Below, in pieces: positions 23,753 through 36,200 of a stretch of 64,000 nt of DNA (positions within the stretch are counted from its first letter, which is position 1; the number at the start of each line of letters is the position of its first letter). The position numbers were made by a program, and so were the translations under genes. The stretch is from Gyrodactylus bullatarudis. Taxonomy: Eukaryota > Platyhelminthes > Monogenea > Gyrodactylidea > Gyrodactylidae. The notes below the pieces were generated by a model, which did no database searches, was not told the origin of the DNA, and saw only the letters and a program-made list of their open reading frames with translations. Location: the NCBI GenBank assembly GCA_012064415.1, contig SSNU01000119.1, positions 679,911-743,910 of the forward strand. The letters run 5' to 3'.

Positions 23753-24835
23753 TTAATTGACCAAAATAAATCTCAAGTCGTCTACTTTCAAAGAGTTTAT
23801 CTCACCTTCGTTCGTAGGACAAACCTTGTTGTATGCTCTTGTGATTTCATTTTCAATCATGTTTTCTGAAATTTTTGCTTGTGATGAACCTTTCATGTTA
23901 TTGTGAAGTTTTTCGGAGGAGGAAGAACTTTTGGTCCAAGCCTTCTTGTTGACAGAGTCCAAGCTAAGGTTCGAATTGGACAAGTCTTCTCGGTTGAGTT
24001 TAACGTTTGTTGAATTTGGATGGATTTGATTCTTTGCACTGTTACTGGAAATATTTTCAATGTTATTCAATGTAGAATTGGATAAATTCAGGGAATAATG
24101 ATTTTTCAATTTTTGATCGGCCCTTTCGAAATTTTCCGGCCTCGTTTGATGATGTTGTTGTTGTTGATATTGCTGGTTAGCTTTCAATTGGTCTATTGAG
24201 TCTGGGTTGTTTGAGCTTCTCTCCAACTGTGAATTTTATCAATTTTTAGTCAAAGTCAATTCAAAAGAAGTAATTAATATTTTATGAATAAAATCTCTTA
24301 ATGTCTTTGACTGCGTATCTATACTTTATTAACTAGAAATTGGACCATGATTGCGTTTCTTCTATCTATCTCTCTCTTCAATGAACAATCTAAATGTGGC
24401 CAGTTGTGTGGCAAAATTCGCTGTATCTTGTATTTTCATTGTTTTTTTCACTAATCAAAATTCTGAAAATCATTCGAGACAAGACCAAGGCTTAAATGCT
24501 TGCATTTAACAGAAATTCAATCATTTTATGGATATCGAGAAATTTTTGACTCACTTCCTTCCAAAACTCAATAATTCCAGATTTACCAAACATTTTCTTT
24601 GCGTTTTCCTCCAACCAGGTTGTGCTCAGCTCATATTCATGTTTGATCCTTTAAAGATTTCTAGACAAATGTAAAAGTGATGATATAAAACAATCTGAGA
24701 ATATTAATTTGCACTAATAGAAAAGAGATAGTAAAAGAGATTTTGAACATTTTCTCATCACTATGCACATTGTAAATTGTACAATAAACTGACATACGTA
24801 TTACGTTCATCAGTAATTAAGAGAACCTGTATCAT
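23753..24835 (-). CDS. unknown Asn/Ser/Gln-rich protein
   Basis: Exons 24835-24798, 24648-24555 and 24226-23753 join in frame to 606 nt, 201 aa. The first 45 residues look folded (start MIQVLLITDERNT, later TWLEENAKKMFG and IIEFWKE). The rest is a disordered, low-complexity stretch rich in Asn, Ser and Gln, with a QQYQQQQHH run. I do not recognise the family. The start codon is chosen because it lies just before the conserved-looking segment and gives consistent splice phases. Confidence 0.5.
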
Positions 24836-25336
24836 TTTATTAAAAAATTACTTTAAAACATGCAATCAATCGTGAAAATAACTGTGTTAAAATCCTTGTA
24901 CTGAGTTAGTTTCTTACAACTCAAATTAAAATAAACTTTTTAATTATTAAAATTATTTCAAGCTAACTAACTAATAGTAGTAATGTGATTTTTAAATAAA
25001 ATTTTCTTGGTAGATACAATTAGTAATTGTCAATTACTTATCGGATCTTACTCATGATTGAATCAGAAATTGTGATAGTCATCAAGAATAGATTACAATA
25101 TAAATAACAAAGATCATGAAAATTTTTATTGTCATAATCACTTTGAATCATTTACTAAATGTCATTTACTTTACAAGTTTGAAATTGAAACCGAACTCTT
25201 TGATTCAATTATAAACAATAAATTATTAACCATTTATAAACTAGAATCCAATGTTGTTTTAATGTTACTCTTATGTTCAAAATTGAATTCTCGGGTATCG
25301 TTGATACCACAATAAAATCAGTCCAAGAGTTTTAGA
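24836..25336. other. intergenic, divergent promoter region
   Basis: About 500 bp of AT-rich DNA between two divergent genes. I see no RNA gene or motif I can support. Confidence 0.4.
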
Positions 25337-26089
25337 ATGCCGTTAGAATTTTGGAATATGTTTGCCGAATTAGATTGTTCCAATAATTCTTGCTTTAGTA
25401 CTTCATGTATATATAAAAACCTTATTGCCGAAAGTGATGCTTTTCTAAAGACTTTTTTGAATAAGCCCGTAAAATTTCCCCATAATATCGAAGAAAAAGG
25501 AGTTGTATCTCCTGTTAAAATCATTACTGCGAAAAAATCTCGAAATTCGCAAAATGAATCATGTAATTCAAGTAGTCCCATACACGCTCATAACGAAGAA
25601 GGCTCCGTTGCCATCTCAGCAATGCACAACAACAATAATAATTTTAACCTTGTGAAGGAGCCTCAAGAAATTAAAATAGATTCTGACGAGAGTAACATTG
25701 ATCAGCCTTTAACGCGAAAATCCCAGAGAAATTCAGCCAAAAAATTAAAACTTGACAACGATGATGTAAGTCCTATTTTATTCATTCTCTAGGATTTTGA
25801 TGATTATATTGAGACTATTTTCAATGATGAAGTTAAATTGTCAACAACTCTAAAGAGACCAAAAAATTCCTGGTCCATTCAGGAGAGTGTGATGATTTTC
25901 TATGGAGTTGAAAAACTTCATTTAGACTGGGCTCAGATTAAGAAGCGCTTCTTTGCCAAATCTTTTAGAACTAATGTCAATATCAAAGATCGATGGCGGA
26001 CGATCACAAAACATAAGAATCTTTACGAGCTAATAAAAAAAGAGACACATACTTGGATTCAAGAGAACAAGGGCAGGATTCCAATATGA
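25337..26089 (+). CDS. telobox Myb-domain protein (TERF-like)
   Basis: Two exons (25337-25765, 25793-26089) separated by a 27-nt intron encode 241 aa. The C-terminal 70 residues form one Myb/SANT repeat: NSWSIQESVMIFYGVEK, then LDWAQIKKRFF, ending in VNIKDRWRTITKHKN. The last segment fits the telobox (VDLKDKWRT) that reads duplex telomeric repeats in TRF1/TRF2-type proteins. The N-terminal part has an acidic and Asn-rich linker (DSDESN, NNNNNF) but no TRFH dimerisation domain that I can recognise. It is therefore either a diverged shelterin-type protein or a TRF-like transcription factor. Confidence 0.7.
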
Positions 26090-26176
26090 AGAGATATCAT
26101 ATTTTAATTTTTTTAAAGTATTAAAATTATTTTTCATCGATAATAAAAATATGTAATTACGAAAATTAATGATTTT

Positions 26177-27356
26177 TCACAATTTCTTTGGAAGTGCAAG
26201 ATGATGCTTGAATATGATGGAATCGTGTTCGCTGATATACACGGCTGAAAGACTGAACTCAAGTTCATTGTATGTGAAACTTATATCGTAGGTGAAGTTA
26301 TCATCGTAACCATACACGTTGATTTGGTGGTGTACGAACCAATTCATTATTCGTTCATGATCTAAATAATTCATTGAGTTGATGCCGACTTCATTGAGAA
26401 CTATCCTGGCAGTTTGATTCATTTCCGAAATGAAAAGAGCCAGTTTCTCAAGAAGATCATCCTTGCAAGTAATAATCTTTGCTAAAGAGTAGCCTTCTTC
26501 ATCAATGTTTTGTATCATCTTTCTAGACCCAAAAATAAATGCAAATTTTGAGAGAAATAAATAAGCTTTAAAATTATATATCTTACCGATTAGAGACGAG
26601 ATCTTCTTCTTTTACTTCATTTACTTCGGTAAACATTCCCAGATCTTCTCCAACAGCAACAGTGTTAAAAGATTCAATCTCTTTCTCTTCTGATGAATTG
26701 TGCAAAGTGATCTCATTTGCTGGAGGTTCATCAGGAATAAGATCTTCTTCCACAGTCAGATTAAAGCTACACAGTTTTGAGGAATAATTTCCTCGTAAAG
26801 AATCACACATGAAATCTCTAGCTTCAATGTGATTCTTAAAATCTGCAACTTGAATAGGAGTAAGTTTAAATTTGTTTTCAATATTAATGTTTGCTCCAAA
26901 TTCCAAAAGTACTTGAATGACATGAATATGGCCTCTTTCTGCGGCCCAGTGCAATGCAGTCATTTGAAGCATATCCTTCATTTCAATGTCAGCTCCATTT
27001 TTAAGTAGCAATTCAACAATGTCAGCATGACCTTCTTGCGACGCTAGATGCAAAGATGTTCTGTCTACCTTTGTCTTGGCGTCTATTGAGCATCCAGCAT
27101 AAATTAGAGTTTCACATGTATGAATGTGACCATTCATTGACGCGAAATGAAGCGGAGACATTCCTATCTTAAAATAAGAAAATTAACGCACCCAGTCTGT
27201 TGTAAAAGGAGCCTTAGCTTTAACAAGCTCAACGACTGTATGCGTGTGACCATTTTTTGAGGCTTCTAAGAGTCGTTTTCCTAATTCAACAAGAGAATAT
27301 GTTTGGGATAAAACACAGTGATCAGATTCTGTGTAATATCCAAAACATTGAGCCAT
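26177..27356 (-). CDS. GABPB1: GA-binding protein subunit beta (ankyrin repeats)
   Basis: Non-DNA-binding partner of the ETS factor GABPA; the complex activates housekeeping and mitochondrial genes. Exons 27356-27192, 27167-26587 and 26522-26177 give 1,092 nt, 363 aa (human about 395). The N-terminus has LGKRLLEASKNGHTHTVVEL and AKAPFTTDW, then three ankyrin repeats. These include AKTKVDRTSLHLASQEGHA and MKDMLQMTALHWAAERGH, near-identical in layout to vertebrate GABPB. Intron 1 is 24 nt and splits TTDW from IGMSPLHF. The remainder is acidic, followed by a C-terminal part that is not clearly the vertebrate leucine-zipper region. Confidence 0.9.
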
Positions 27357-27638
27357 AAAATTTGATAATTATTTTTTTATAAGGAACACTGAATCAAGAT
27401 GGTCTCTTAAGAAACTCTTGAATAAACTCAGTTAAAAATTTAAGCTTGAAATTGCATTGCAATTTGCAATAATTGCAAAATTTTCAAATTTTTGCATTGC
27501 TGAAACAAATTCTAGAATTAATTTATTTTGTTTAACCGGGAAAGGTTTTGATCCGATGCAATTGAGGGCAATTTCAATGCAAATTCAATAATGACTGATT
27601 TTGAAGAGTAATTTTCTTTGTTTACTTGTAGAATCAAG
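27357..27638. promoter_or_regulatory. divergent promoter region
   Basis: A 282-bp interval between the start codons of the GABPB gene (minus) and the 764-aa gene (plus). It must hold both promoters. A GCATTGCAATTTGC palindrome-like segment near 27455-27472 is the only feature that stands out. Confidence 0.35.
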
Positions 27639-30247
27639 ATGTGTCTATCAAAAATGGCTTCAGAGCCAGGTCCGATAAATGAGTTATTACCTGCATTATT
27701 GACTAATGTCTATCCAGATTCAGTTTCTCAACAAAGATATGACATTAGAGTGTAAATCATTCATTCAACTTACTCGTTTAGAAAGCCATTAGAAAAGATG
27801 AAAACACCAAACAAATCCTCAAAGTTATCTCTACTTGATTTAAGAGTAAGAATTTTCATTAATTTTCCTAGCAAAATCTCATTTTTAATGAGCTTAAGGA
27901 ACTTAGGAAAGAAGTGGAACTTCTAAAACAAAATGTTGTCAACTTTAATTCAGTTCTATCGATACTCTTATCATTTAATAAGGTTAATGATGCCACAATT
28001 CTCCCACAAAATAGTAAGTTTCATGTATTTTTTCTGATTTTTCACTCTTAAAACTACTTTTATAGATAACATATCGAAACCTTTATTTCCGAATACCCTG
28101 AGTTTACCTCCAATGACGTTGCATAACCATGCTTCCGCCATGTCAATTCAAAATCATGCAACTTCCTTATCTCTTAATAATTCTATTTCTGCAATCCCTG
28201 TTCTAAATTCCGGTATGCCTCCTGTTTCTCTGCCGAATCCAATGGCGACATTACCCTTAAACTGTTCAACTTCAGCCATACCTCTTCATGCCACCCATAA
28301 TGATCTAATCTTGACAAGCTCTACAAAATGCAACAGCAAAAAATCCGAAGAGAATAAGAATGCAGCCATTTCTAACCAGAACGGCCTCACTGCCACCAAA
28401 GGATCGACTACAATTCAATTTGAAAAACCTGTTGAGCTAATCACATGGCTAAAGAAGTACGTTCCTGAGAACAAATACCCAGTCTTTAATGAATGCCTCA
28501 CCCTGGCAAATCAATACTACAACCTAAAAGATAATGAAGCTATTCCTGCTCATCTTACCTGGCTTTCGGATTGGAAGCTTGTACCAAAAACAGATCTAAA
28601 CTTTTTCTTTAAGCTTATCAATGTGAGTTTACCGATTATAATATGCATTTTTAGAATATTTAATTTAATCATTCCTTTTTGTTCCTATCCTACAAAGGAT
28701 CATTATGCTTCTAGTCTAACCAAGAGCAATTCTCAAATTTCCGTTCAAAGAATCTCTCAACCTGCTGAAGTGTCCGCCAAGTCTCAGTTGGAAAATAGAT
28801 CAATTATTGTTGAAGAGGAAAAACAGACAAGTCCTGAAAAATCTCCCTCACATTCGGTTAAAGAAGAGGTTCAGATAACCAATAAGAAATCAAAGTTTTT
28901 CAACATGTGGTCCGACTTTAGGAAACGCATTCATAGACCAAAGAATATGCTCTCCGGTTCCAAGATTATTCCAAGTATATCTTCAACTTTTATTTCCAAA
29001 AACAAAAACCTCTTAAATGCCAAGAAAAGGGCTAGATCCGAATGCTCCATTGACTTGTCTGTTACAGATACACTCGATTCAAAGAAATTGCGAGCTAAAC
29101 CAGAAGATAAAGTAAATTCTGTTCAAAATATCATAACTAATTGAATCTATTACTCAAAATAATAATTTTTCTAGATAATCAAGGAGGCTTCTGGTGATGA
29201 GGAAAATGAATTTATCTTCAGTAAGCCCCTATCAGATGACGATAAAACTGGTAAATATATCGGTGAGATTTTACCTTCGATTACTGAGGGACTCTACTCC
29301 ATTATTGATTTGGCCATGTGGAGAAAATGTCTAAGTATTTGCCTGAAGGATGACAAGACCTGCTTTGATTTACTGAAAAATAACAGTCTCTATAATGGGT
29401 ATCTCACTCTATACTTTCCATCGTGCTTTGAAGAATTTGCTCGAGAGGATAAGCCTAAAAAAGTTTGCTTCAACACTCAAAAGTCTATAGTTTGGGATCG
29501 CCTCTCAAGTCATCAACGATTCTTTTTCTTGGACCTCTTATTCATCATCATTAAGATATCCGACAATTTTTCAGAAAATTTCCAATCCTATTTCGAATTG
29601 ATCTTACCTCCGCACGAAAAGGTTATCGACAAAATAAAAATTTTCATGGTCACTTTTGGATGTGAGTCATTAGAAGATTTGGGATCAAAAATAGGTTCAG
29701 AGTTGACCAAATCCTACTCAGAGCCTTCAGTATCATTAGTTCTTTCGCTTCTTTTGGATTGTCTCAAAATTGACTTTGAAATCCCAGAGAATGTTGAACC
29801 AAAAAATTATGTTGGCCAACATTTTGACGAATTCCTAGCCAAGGAAAATACGAATTCATTAATCCCCTATGTGGAATTTGTACTCATGGTCTTGAACGAA
29901 GATAGTGAATCCGGGTTTCTGAATCACCCCAAAAATATTCTAAATGATCCTGTTAAGGTAGGTCTTTATTATTATTCGAGTCTTACTTAATATTTCATCT
30001 ATGAATTATTTATTTAAACTTTCAGCTTAAATCACTATTTGATCAAATCAAATTTGAACTAAATCGGGCAGAGAAAAATTTCTACGCATCATTAGACAAT
30101 TCAATAGCGTCTATGGAGGACAATGATGCCAAACTTGAATTATCAAATGAAAATATTAAACAAGTAGAAGATTATCCTGCAAAGGAGATGAATGGTTTGA
30201 ATAGAATTAACAAGAGAAAAATTTTACAGCCTCAAAAATTGAACTAG
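27639..30247 (+). CDS. unknown 764-aa protein
   Basis: Seven exons (27639-27751, 27782-27845, 27872-28013, 28066-28622, 28698-29111, 29175-29957, 30026-30247) join in frame to 2,295 nt. Introns 1 and 2 are 30 and 26 nt. Near the N-terminus is a short coiled coil (NELKELRKEVELLKQN). Next comes an Asn/His/Ser/Pro-rich linker with repeated ALPLN/ISIPL-type motifs, then a compact segment (PVELITWLKKYVPENKYP), a basic Ser/Lys linker, and a largely helical C-terminal domain of about 260 aa. The layout suggests a nuclear scaffold or regulatory subunit. I recognise no named domain. Confidence 0.6.
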
Positions 30248-30559
30248 TTATAATTTGTTTAATTTGAATCTTTTAAAGAATAAAATATATCATTTTTAGT
30301 CTTGAATCTATTGAAGGATACATCCAAGTGACTAAATAACCATAAAGCAATAATGATGAGAAAATTAGAACAGTGCTCGATTATTTTAGAAAGAAAGGTT
30401 TGAGAAAAATCGTCTCATTTTATGTCTAGATATTAACTAGAAGTTAATCAAATAATATATACTGAAATAATGTGAATTTATAATTATAAATCTTTGGTTT
30501 AAGAATTATATGTCCTTCTCTCGTTCCTGGTCACAGCTCAGTCTCTAATATTCAAGAAA

Positions 30560-31590
30560 ATTTCATGTGCTGTTGTATATGTCGACATTGAAAAAGCTTT
30601 TGATAGACTCCCATTCTCAGTCATTCACGCATTTTTATCAAAATGTAATGTTAACCCCTACATAATCAGACTTGCCATGGCCTTCCTCTCGAATAGGAAA
30701 CAAAGGGTCATTTTCAATGGTAAACTATCTTCCTCTGCCTCAATAAGCTCTGGTGTACCACAAGGCTCTATCATTGGTCCTTTCATATTCAACTTAATCT
30801 TCTCCAGTGTTAAACCCTCATGCTCGTCGGTAAAATACTTCATGTTGATGATATTAAAATCCTCATCAACATTGAAAATGGTTTGACTAGTATAATCAAC
30901 GAAATCCAACACTTAGAAAGTACATTGAGCAACATTGGCCTCAAAATTAATCACAACAAGACTAAAATTATGTCTCTTAATAGTACAATATCTCCTAATG
31001 GCTCCTTCCCTTACGAGTTGGTCTCATCCATTATTGACATTGGCCTCAAGTATAACAACAGCCTCAATACCCACATTCATTCTCAGGAAATCCTCAAGAA
31101 AGTCAGATGCAAAAGTTATTTCACCAGGAGATTTGGATTAACCCTACCTCAAGGATATCCCTGTATAAATCTCTAATCCTGCCTTATCTTGATTATGGAT
31201 CTGGAATCCTTTGTAATCTTCCTGTTGGGACAGCCAAAAAAAGAGAATACAATTCTTCTATTTACGTTCATGTTATGGCCCTCTTTCTTACAAAGCATTA
31301 CTTGATCGTTCAAATTTACATCCTCTATGGCTCAGACGGATTTCAGCTGCAGCAGTTCTGTATTCCAAACATGCCTTAAAACCAAATGGCCATTACAACT
31401 TAAGTTCACGCCGGGGATACTCAATTCTTCTCAATACTCTGCTCCCAATCCGTATCAAATTCAAGATTGACTTTTCTACTTTTAAGAACAAGAAGATTTC
31501 ATATATTTGTAATTATTTATTGTCCTATGTACCGGATAACCACAACTATTTTTATATTTTTTCAAATAAAAATCTAGTATATATATAAAT
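30560..31590 (+). mobile_element. 5'-truncated LINE reverse-transcriptase remnant
   Basis: Reverse-transcriptase blocks of a non-LTR retrotransposon: YVDIEKAFDRLPFSVI, then SSGVPQGSIIGPFIFNLIFS, a shifted-frame HVDDIKIL (the YxDD active-site block), GLKINHNKTKIM, and finally ISLYKSLILPYLDYGSGILCN. At least two frameshifts (near 30830 and 31110) separate the blocks. No endonuclease domain is present, so the copy is truncated and dead. It sits between the 764-aa gene and RPL4. The 3' limit is uncertain and ends in AT-rich sequence. Confidence 0.8.
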
Positions 31591-31707
31591 GATTCATGCT
31601 TCCTCCAGAAGAAAATTAAAACAAATATAACATTCAATAAAGTCAGATAAAGTTGTTTTAATGACTATTTCAGTGTAGTCTTATTTGAATTACTTCACGC
31701 AGTAAAA

Positions 31708-32907
31708 ATGGTAAGCTCTATTCACTTATTCTAGTCTGTTTGTCGTCCGCTAGTTCACGTATACAATATTAATGGCAAGCCATGCAAAAACACTATCAAG
31801 ATGCCTGATATATTTTCTGCTCCTATGAGACCAGATCTATTGAACTTTGTCCATGACAATATCCGTAAAAATAATAGACAAGCCTATGCTGTCAGTGACA
31901 AAGCTGGTCACCAAACATCAGCTGAATCCTGGGGTACCGGTAGAGCTGTAGCTCGTATCCCCAGAGTCCGTGGTAGTGGTACCAGCAGATCTGGTCAAGG
32001 TGCTTTCGGTAATATGTGCCGTGGTGGTCACATGTTCAACCCAACCAAAGTCTGGAGAAAATGGCATAGAAAAGTTAACATCAATCAAAAACGCTATGCT
32101 ATGTGCTCTGCAATCGCTGCTACTGGTGTTACCGCCCTCGTTATGGCTAGAGGACATGCTATCGAAAAAGTGCCAGAATTGCCCTTGGTTGTTCATCACG
32201 ATGTTGAAAAACTGAAAAAGACAAAAGAGGCTGTTGAATTCCTTAGAAAACTCAAGGCTTGGGCTGATATTCAAAAAGTTTACAAGTCCCAAAGATTCCG
32301 CGCTGGTTCTGGTAAGATGAGAAATAGACGTCGTATTCAAAAGAAGGGTCCAATAATTATCTACAAGAATGATCTTGGTCTGACAAGAGCCTTCCGCAAT
32401 ATTCCCGGAATTACCCTTATTAATGTGTCTCGACTAAATGTTTTACGCTTGGCACCAGGTGGTCACATGGGTCGTTTCGCTATCTGGACCGATAGTGCAT
32501 TTGAATTCTTAAACAAGCTCTATGGCTCTTACAAGCACTCAAGTACTATCAAAAAAGGCTTTAACCTTCCTGTCCCAATAGTGAAAAACACTGACATTGA
32601 TAGAATTCTCAAGTCTGCTGTTGTTAAGAAAATATCTTTGAGTCATCCAGTCGTACCTCAGTTTAAGTCCAAGGTCCGCCAGAATCCTCTCAAGAACATG
32701 AAGGCTCTTAGCAGATTGAATCCAAATGCCAAGACTGAAAAGAAATTGGCCAGAATCGCAAATGAAACTAATAGAAAGAAGAATGAAGCCAGAAAGAATA
32801 GACCAAACAAGGAAAAGCCCAGACCTTTCCATGTCCCTTCTAAAGACAAGAAAGCCAAGAAACCTGAAGTCAAAAAAACCGATGCTAAGAAAACTGCAAA
32901 GAAATAA
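31708..32907 (+). CDS. RPL4: 60S ribosomal protein L4 (uL4)
   Basis: Large-subunit ribosomal protein whose loop lines the peptide exit tunnel. The first exon is just the ATG (31708-31710). A 24-nt intron (31711-31734) follows, then one long exon to 32907, giving about 392 aa. Very strong conservation: [60 protein letters not shown] and [17 protein letters not shown]. The C-terminal tail is Lys-rich and shorter than in vertebrates, as expected for the eukaryotic extension. Confidence 0.97.
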
Positions 32908-33226
32908 ATCTTTTTTCTAAGGATAATTTTTTATTTATAAACAAGTAGTCTTCATTAGTTTTGATTATACGAATTATTATGAATTATTAAATGATTTAGA
33001 AACATAAAACTTAGTGATAAAATCTATAATATAAATGACAGCTGTATAGTGTCAATTTGCTGATGAAATTCCCCGTTTAAATTGAAAAAATTAGTCAAAA
33101 TTTAAATAACACGACACAACAAACAACATCTTTATAATTAAATTAAAAATAATTTGTTAAAATATAATCAAATTACAATTTTGGAATACAATTTCAAAAG
33201 ATTAAAACCAAGAATCTTTATTAAAG
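32908..33226. other. intergenic RPL4-RTEL1
   Basis: 319 bp of AT-rich DNA. Nothing specific seen beyond the presumed 3' end of RPL4 and the promoter of RTEL1. Confidence 0.4.
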
Positions 33227-36200
33227 ATGATGAATTTCTTTGGAATAGATGTTTATTTTCCCTTTTCTCCCTATCAAGTACAGCAAAACTATATTGAATC
33301 ATTGATTAAATGTCTCAACGATGTAAGAAAACTTATAGCTATTTTTAATTTCAGAAAACAAACTCTATATTAGAATCACCCACAGGTACTGGAAAGACAT
33401 TATGTCTACTTTGCGGTTCTCTTGCTTGGCTTGATGACCAGAAAAATTATCTTCTGAATTTTCAGGCAAACCATGCTGGTGAAAATACTAACCTACACTT
33501 TAAGAATAAAGTAGTTATCCCAAAAATAATTTATGCATCGCGAACTCATAGCCAACTTTCTCAAGCTGTTCAGGCACTAAAGGATACAATCTATAAAAAG
33601 TGATTAGTATGACTTATTTTCATTTTAGCCGAAAGTTCAGTATCTTGGCTTCAAGGGAGCAACTTTGTATTCATCCCGATTTACAGAACCTTGATTCTAA
33701 CGCTGTAATTCAAGCTGCGTGTAAGAACAAAGTTGCCCAGAGAAATTGTCACTTTCACCGCAATTTCGATAGTTTGTCTTGATTTCTAACTATTTAAGAG
33801 AATAGAGATAAATTTTCCGATGAATTTTTAACCAGTACCATGGTCGACATTGAAGATTTGGTGAAATTTGGAGAAAAAAATACATGTTGCCCCTATTACT
33901 TGGCTAGGGAAATTCAAGCTGATGCCGAAATTGTCTTTATGCCTTATAATTATCTTCTTGATCCAGTGATAAGGAAAAATAACAAAATCCAGCTAGAAGG
34001 ATCAATTATCATATTTGATGAAGCGCACAATATTGAAAATATTTGCGAAGAAGTCTCGTCTATAACTTTTACTGCTTCTCTCCTTGCCAGTGGTATAAAT
34101 GAACTAAAATTTCTCAGTGAAAAGTTATACAAGGAAGGTGAATCCCTGCAGGACCTTTTCAAAGTTTCTATTGATTCCAATGATGAAGAGGAGACTCCGG
34201 CCGCCAAGATGAACAACCCGGAAATGTTCCAATTGGAACGCTTCAAAAAGAAATCCCAGCGAAAAGAAGAAGAACCCCTTAGCCTTAGCGTCTCAGAGTT
34301 GGTCGCTCTAAAGGGTAAACTTATTGACTTGGAAGAGAAATTGGGCGCTCTCGAAATTAATGACAAATTCGGATTCTCTCGCAAGGGAAAGTATGTTCTA
34401 CAATATAATTTTCATTTCATCTCAGTTTCCTTTACGAGTTTCTCGCCCAGAGTGACATAACTCCGGTCACTGCTGTGAAAATTGAATCAACTCTGGAGAA
34501 TCTCTCCGAGTTCATCACCTCTTCAGATGGTGAGTTGGGCTATTTTTAATTTTTGCCTCTCTTTCTAGATTTATCTAGTCGAAAATGGAGAGGCATCGAA
34601 TCCCTCAAACGATTCATACAGGTTGTTTTTCACATCTCTGAGCCTGAGAGCAAAGATGAAATAGACAACTTTAATGAGAAAGAGGTCTACGACATTACCG
34701 ACAAGTACTTTAGAGTTCACTTTAAGGACGAATTTATAGCCAAAGAAACAAAAAACGCTTGGTCCTCAAACCAGAGTAAGCCAACTACAGATAGGACTAT
34801 CCTCTTCTGCTGCTTATACCCTGGAAAGTGAGCATGTTTTTTCTTCCAGCCACAATCAAATTTGAAAAAGTTATTGGCCTCTCAACTTGGTTCTCATGTG
34901 CTTATTTTATTTTATAGAGCCATGAAAAATTTGTATGCTCAAAATGTTCGATCAATCATCCTGACAAGTGGCACCCTCTATCCGATTGATTCATTGAAAC
35001 TAGAACTTGGCCTGTGAGTTTTTTCTTTCTCCATCATCTGTTTACTTGAAAGTAATTTTGATACATAATAATTATTATTTTAAAGGGATTTCCCAATAAC
35101 CCTCCAGAATGGTCATGTTATTAACCATGACCAAGTAAAGCTGATGGTTCTCACCAAAGGTCCCGATGGAAAGGCTCTCAATTCCTCTTATCAGACCCGT
35201 GGATCTACCGATTATCTCAACAGTATGGGCCTTACGATACGTAAGTCAACACAGAAAAAGACAAATTTTTTTCCCCAACACTTCCAGCTGTTGCTTCCAA
35301 TAGATTATTTATGTCCCGTGACCGTCGTTTTCTGAAATCAAGTTAAAAAAATAATTTTTTCACAAATTGACAGGATTTTTTCAGGGGTGTAATAAGAATA
35401 TATTTAATTTGATGTGAAAATCTCATAGCTTGTCAAATTATAATTCAAAATTTATCATCTCCCATAGTAAAATTCATTGAAAAAAGGTGGCGCAAATTTG
35501 AAAAAAATTATGCATATCTAAATACAGATTTTAAAACATAAGGTTCAATAGGAAATTTTTCATTTTTTCTATCAAATGAAAGCATAAACTCGAAAAGTAA
35601 AAAATTTATGTCTTATTCTTATAATAGATAATATGTAGATAATATTCAATTATCCCATCATAATAAATTTGCATTCTGCTCCACCTGTAGTAAATGTAAT
35701 CAAGGAGGTACCTCGTGGAGTTCTTGTCTTCTTCCCATCTTATGATCTTATGAACAAGTGCATTGAAAACTGGAAGGTTTGTTTATTAGCTTGATAAACT
35801 TTCATCTATTCGGTCTGATGTTTCTGTCTCTCTTCAGCAATCTGGCATCTACGACAAGATTATACAGTTTAAGAAAATCTTTGCTGAACCAAAAGATAAG
35901 GCCCAATTCACCAAGGTAAGTCAACAATGCTCGAGAGACCATGTCCAAACTTGACCCACTGATTACCTTACCTTCTTCTTCCCCTTCTAGTTAATATTTG
36001 AATACAAGAAATGTTGCCTGGATCCTAGTGATACTCGTGGAGGATTACTTATCGCTGTTATGCGTGGTCGTGCTAGTGAAGGTCTTGACATGTCAGATCA
36101 CACTAGTAGAGCTGTCCTAGTCCTTGGCCTACCCTATCCACCGCTTTATGATCCAAAGATTAAAATGAAAATGTCATATCTCGATGAGATGACAGCTAAT

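Noticed and set aside
30560..31590. Functional reverse-transcriptase gene
   Set aside because: Conserved blocks are in different frames and the endonuclease is missing; annotated as a dead LINE fragment.
35245..35690. Possible MITE in the long RTEL1 intron (AATAAGAAT...ATTCTTAT)
   Set aside because: Only a short inverted match; no consistent arms or target duplication.
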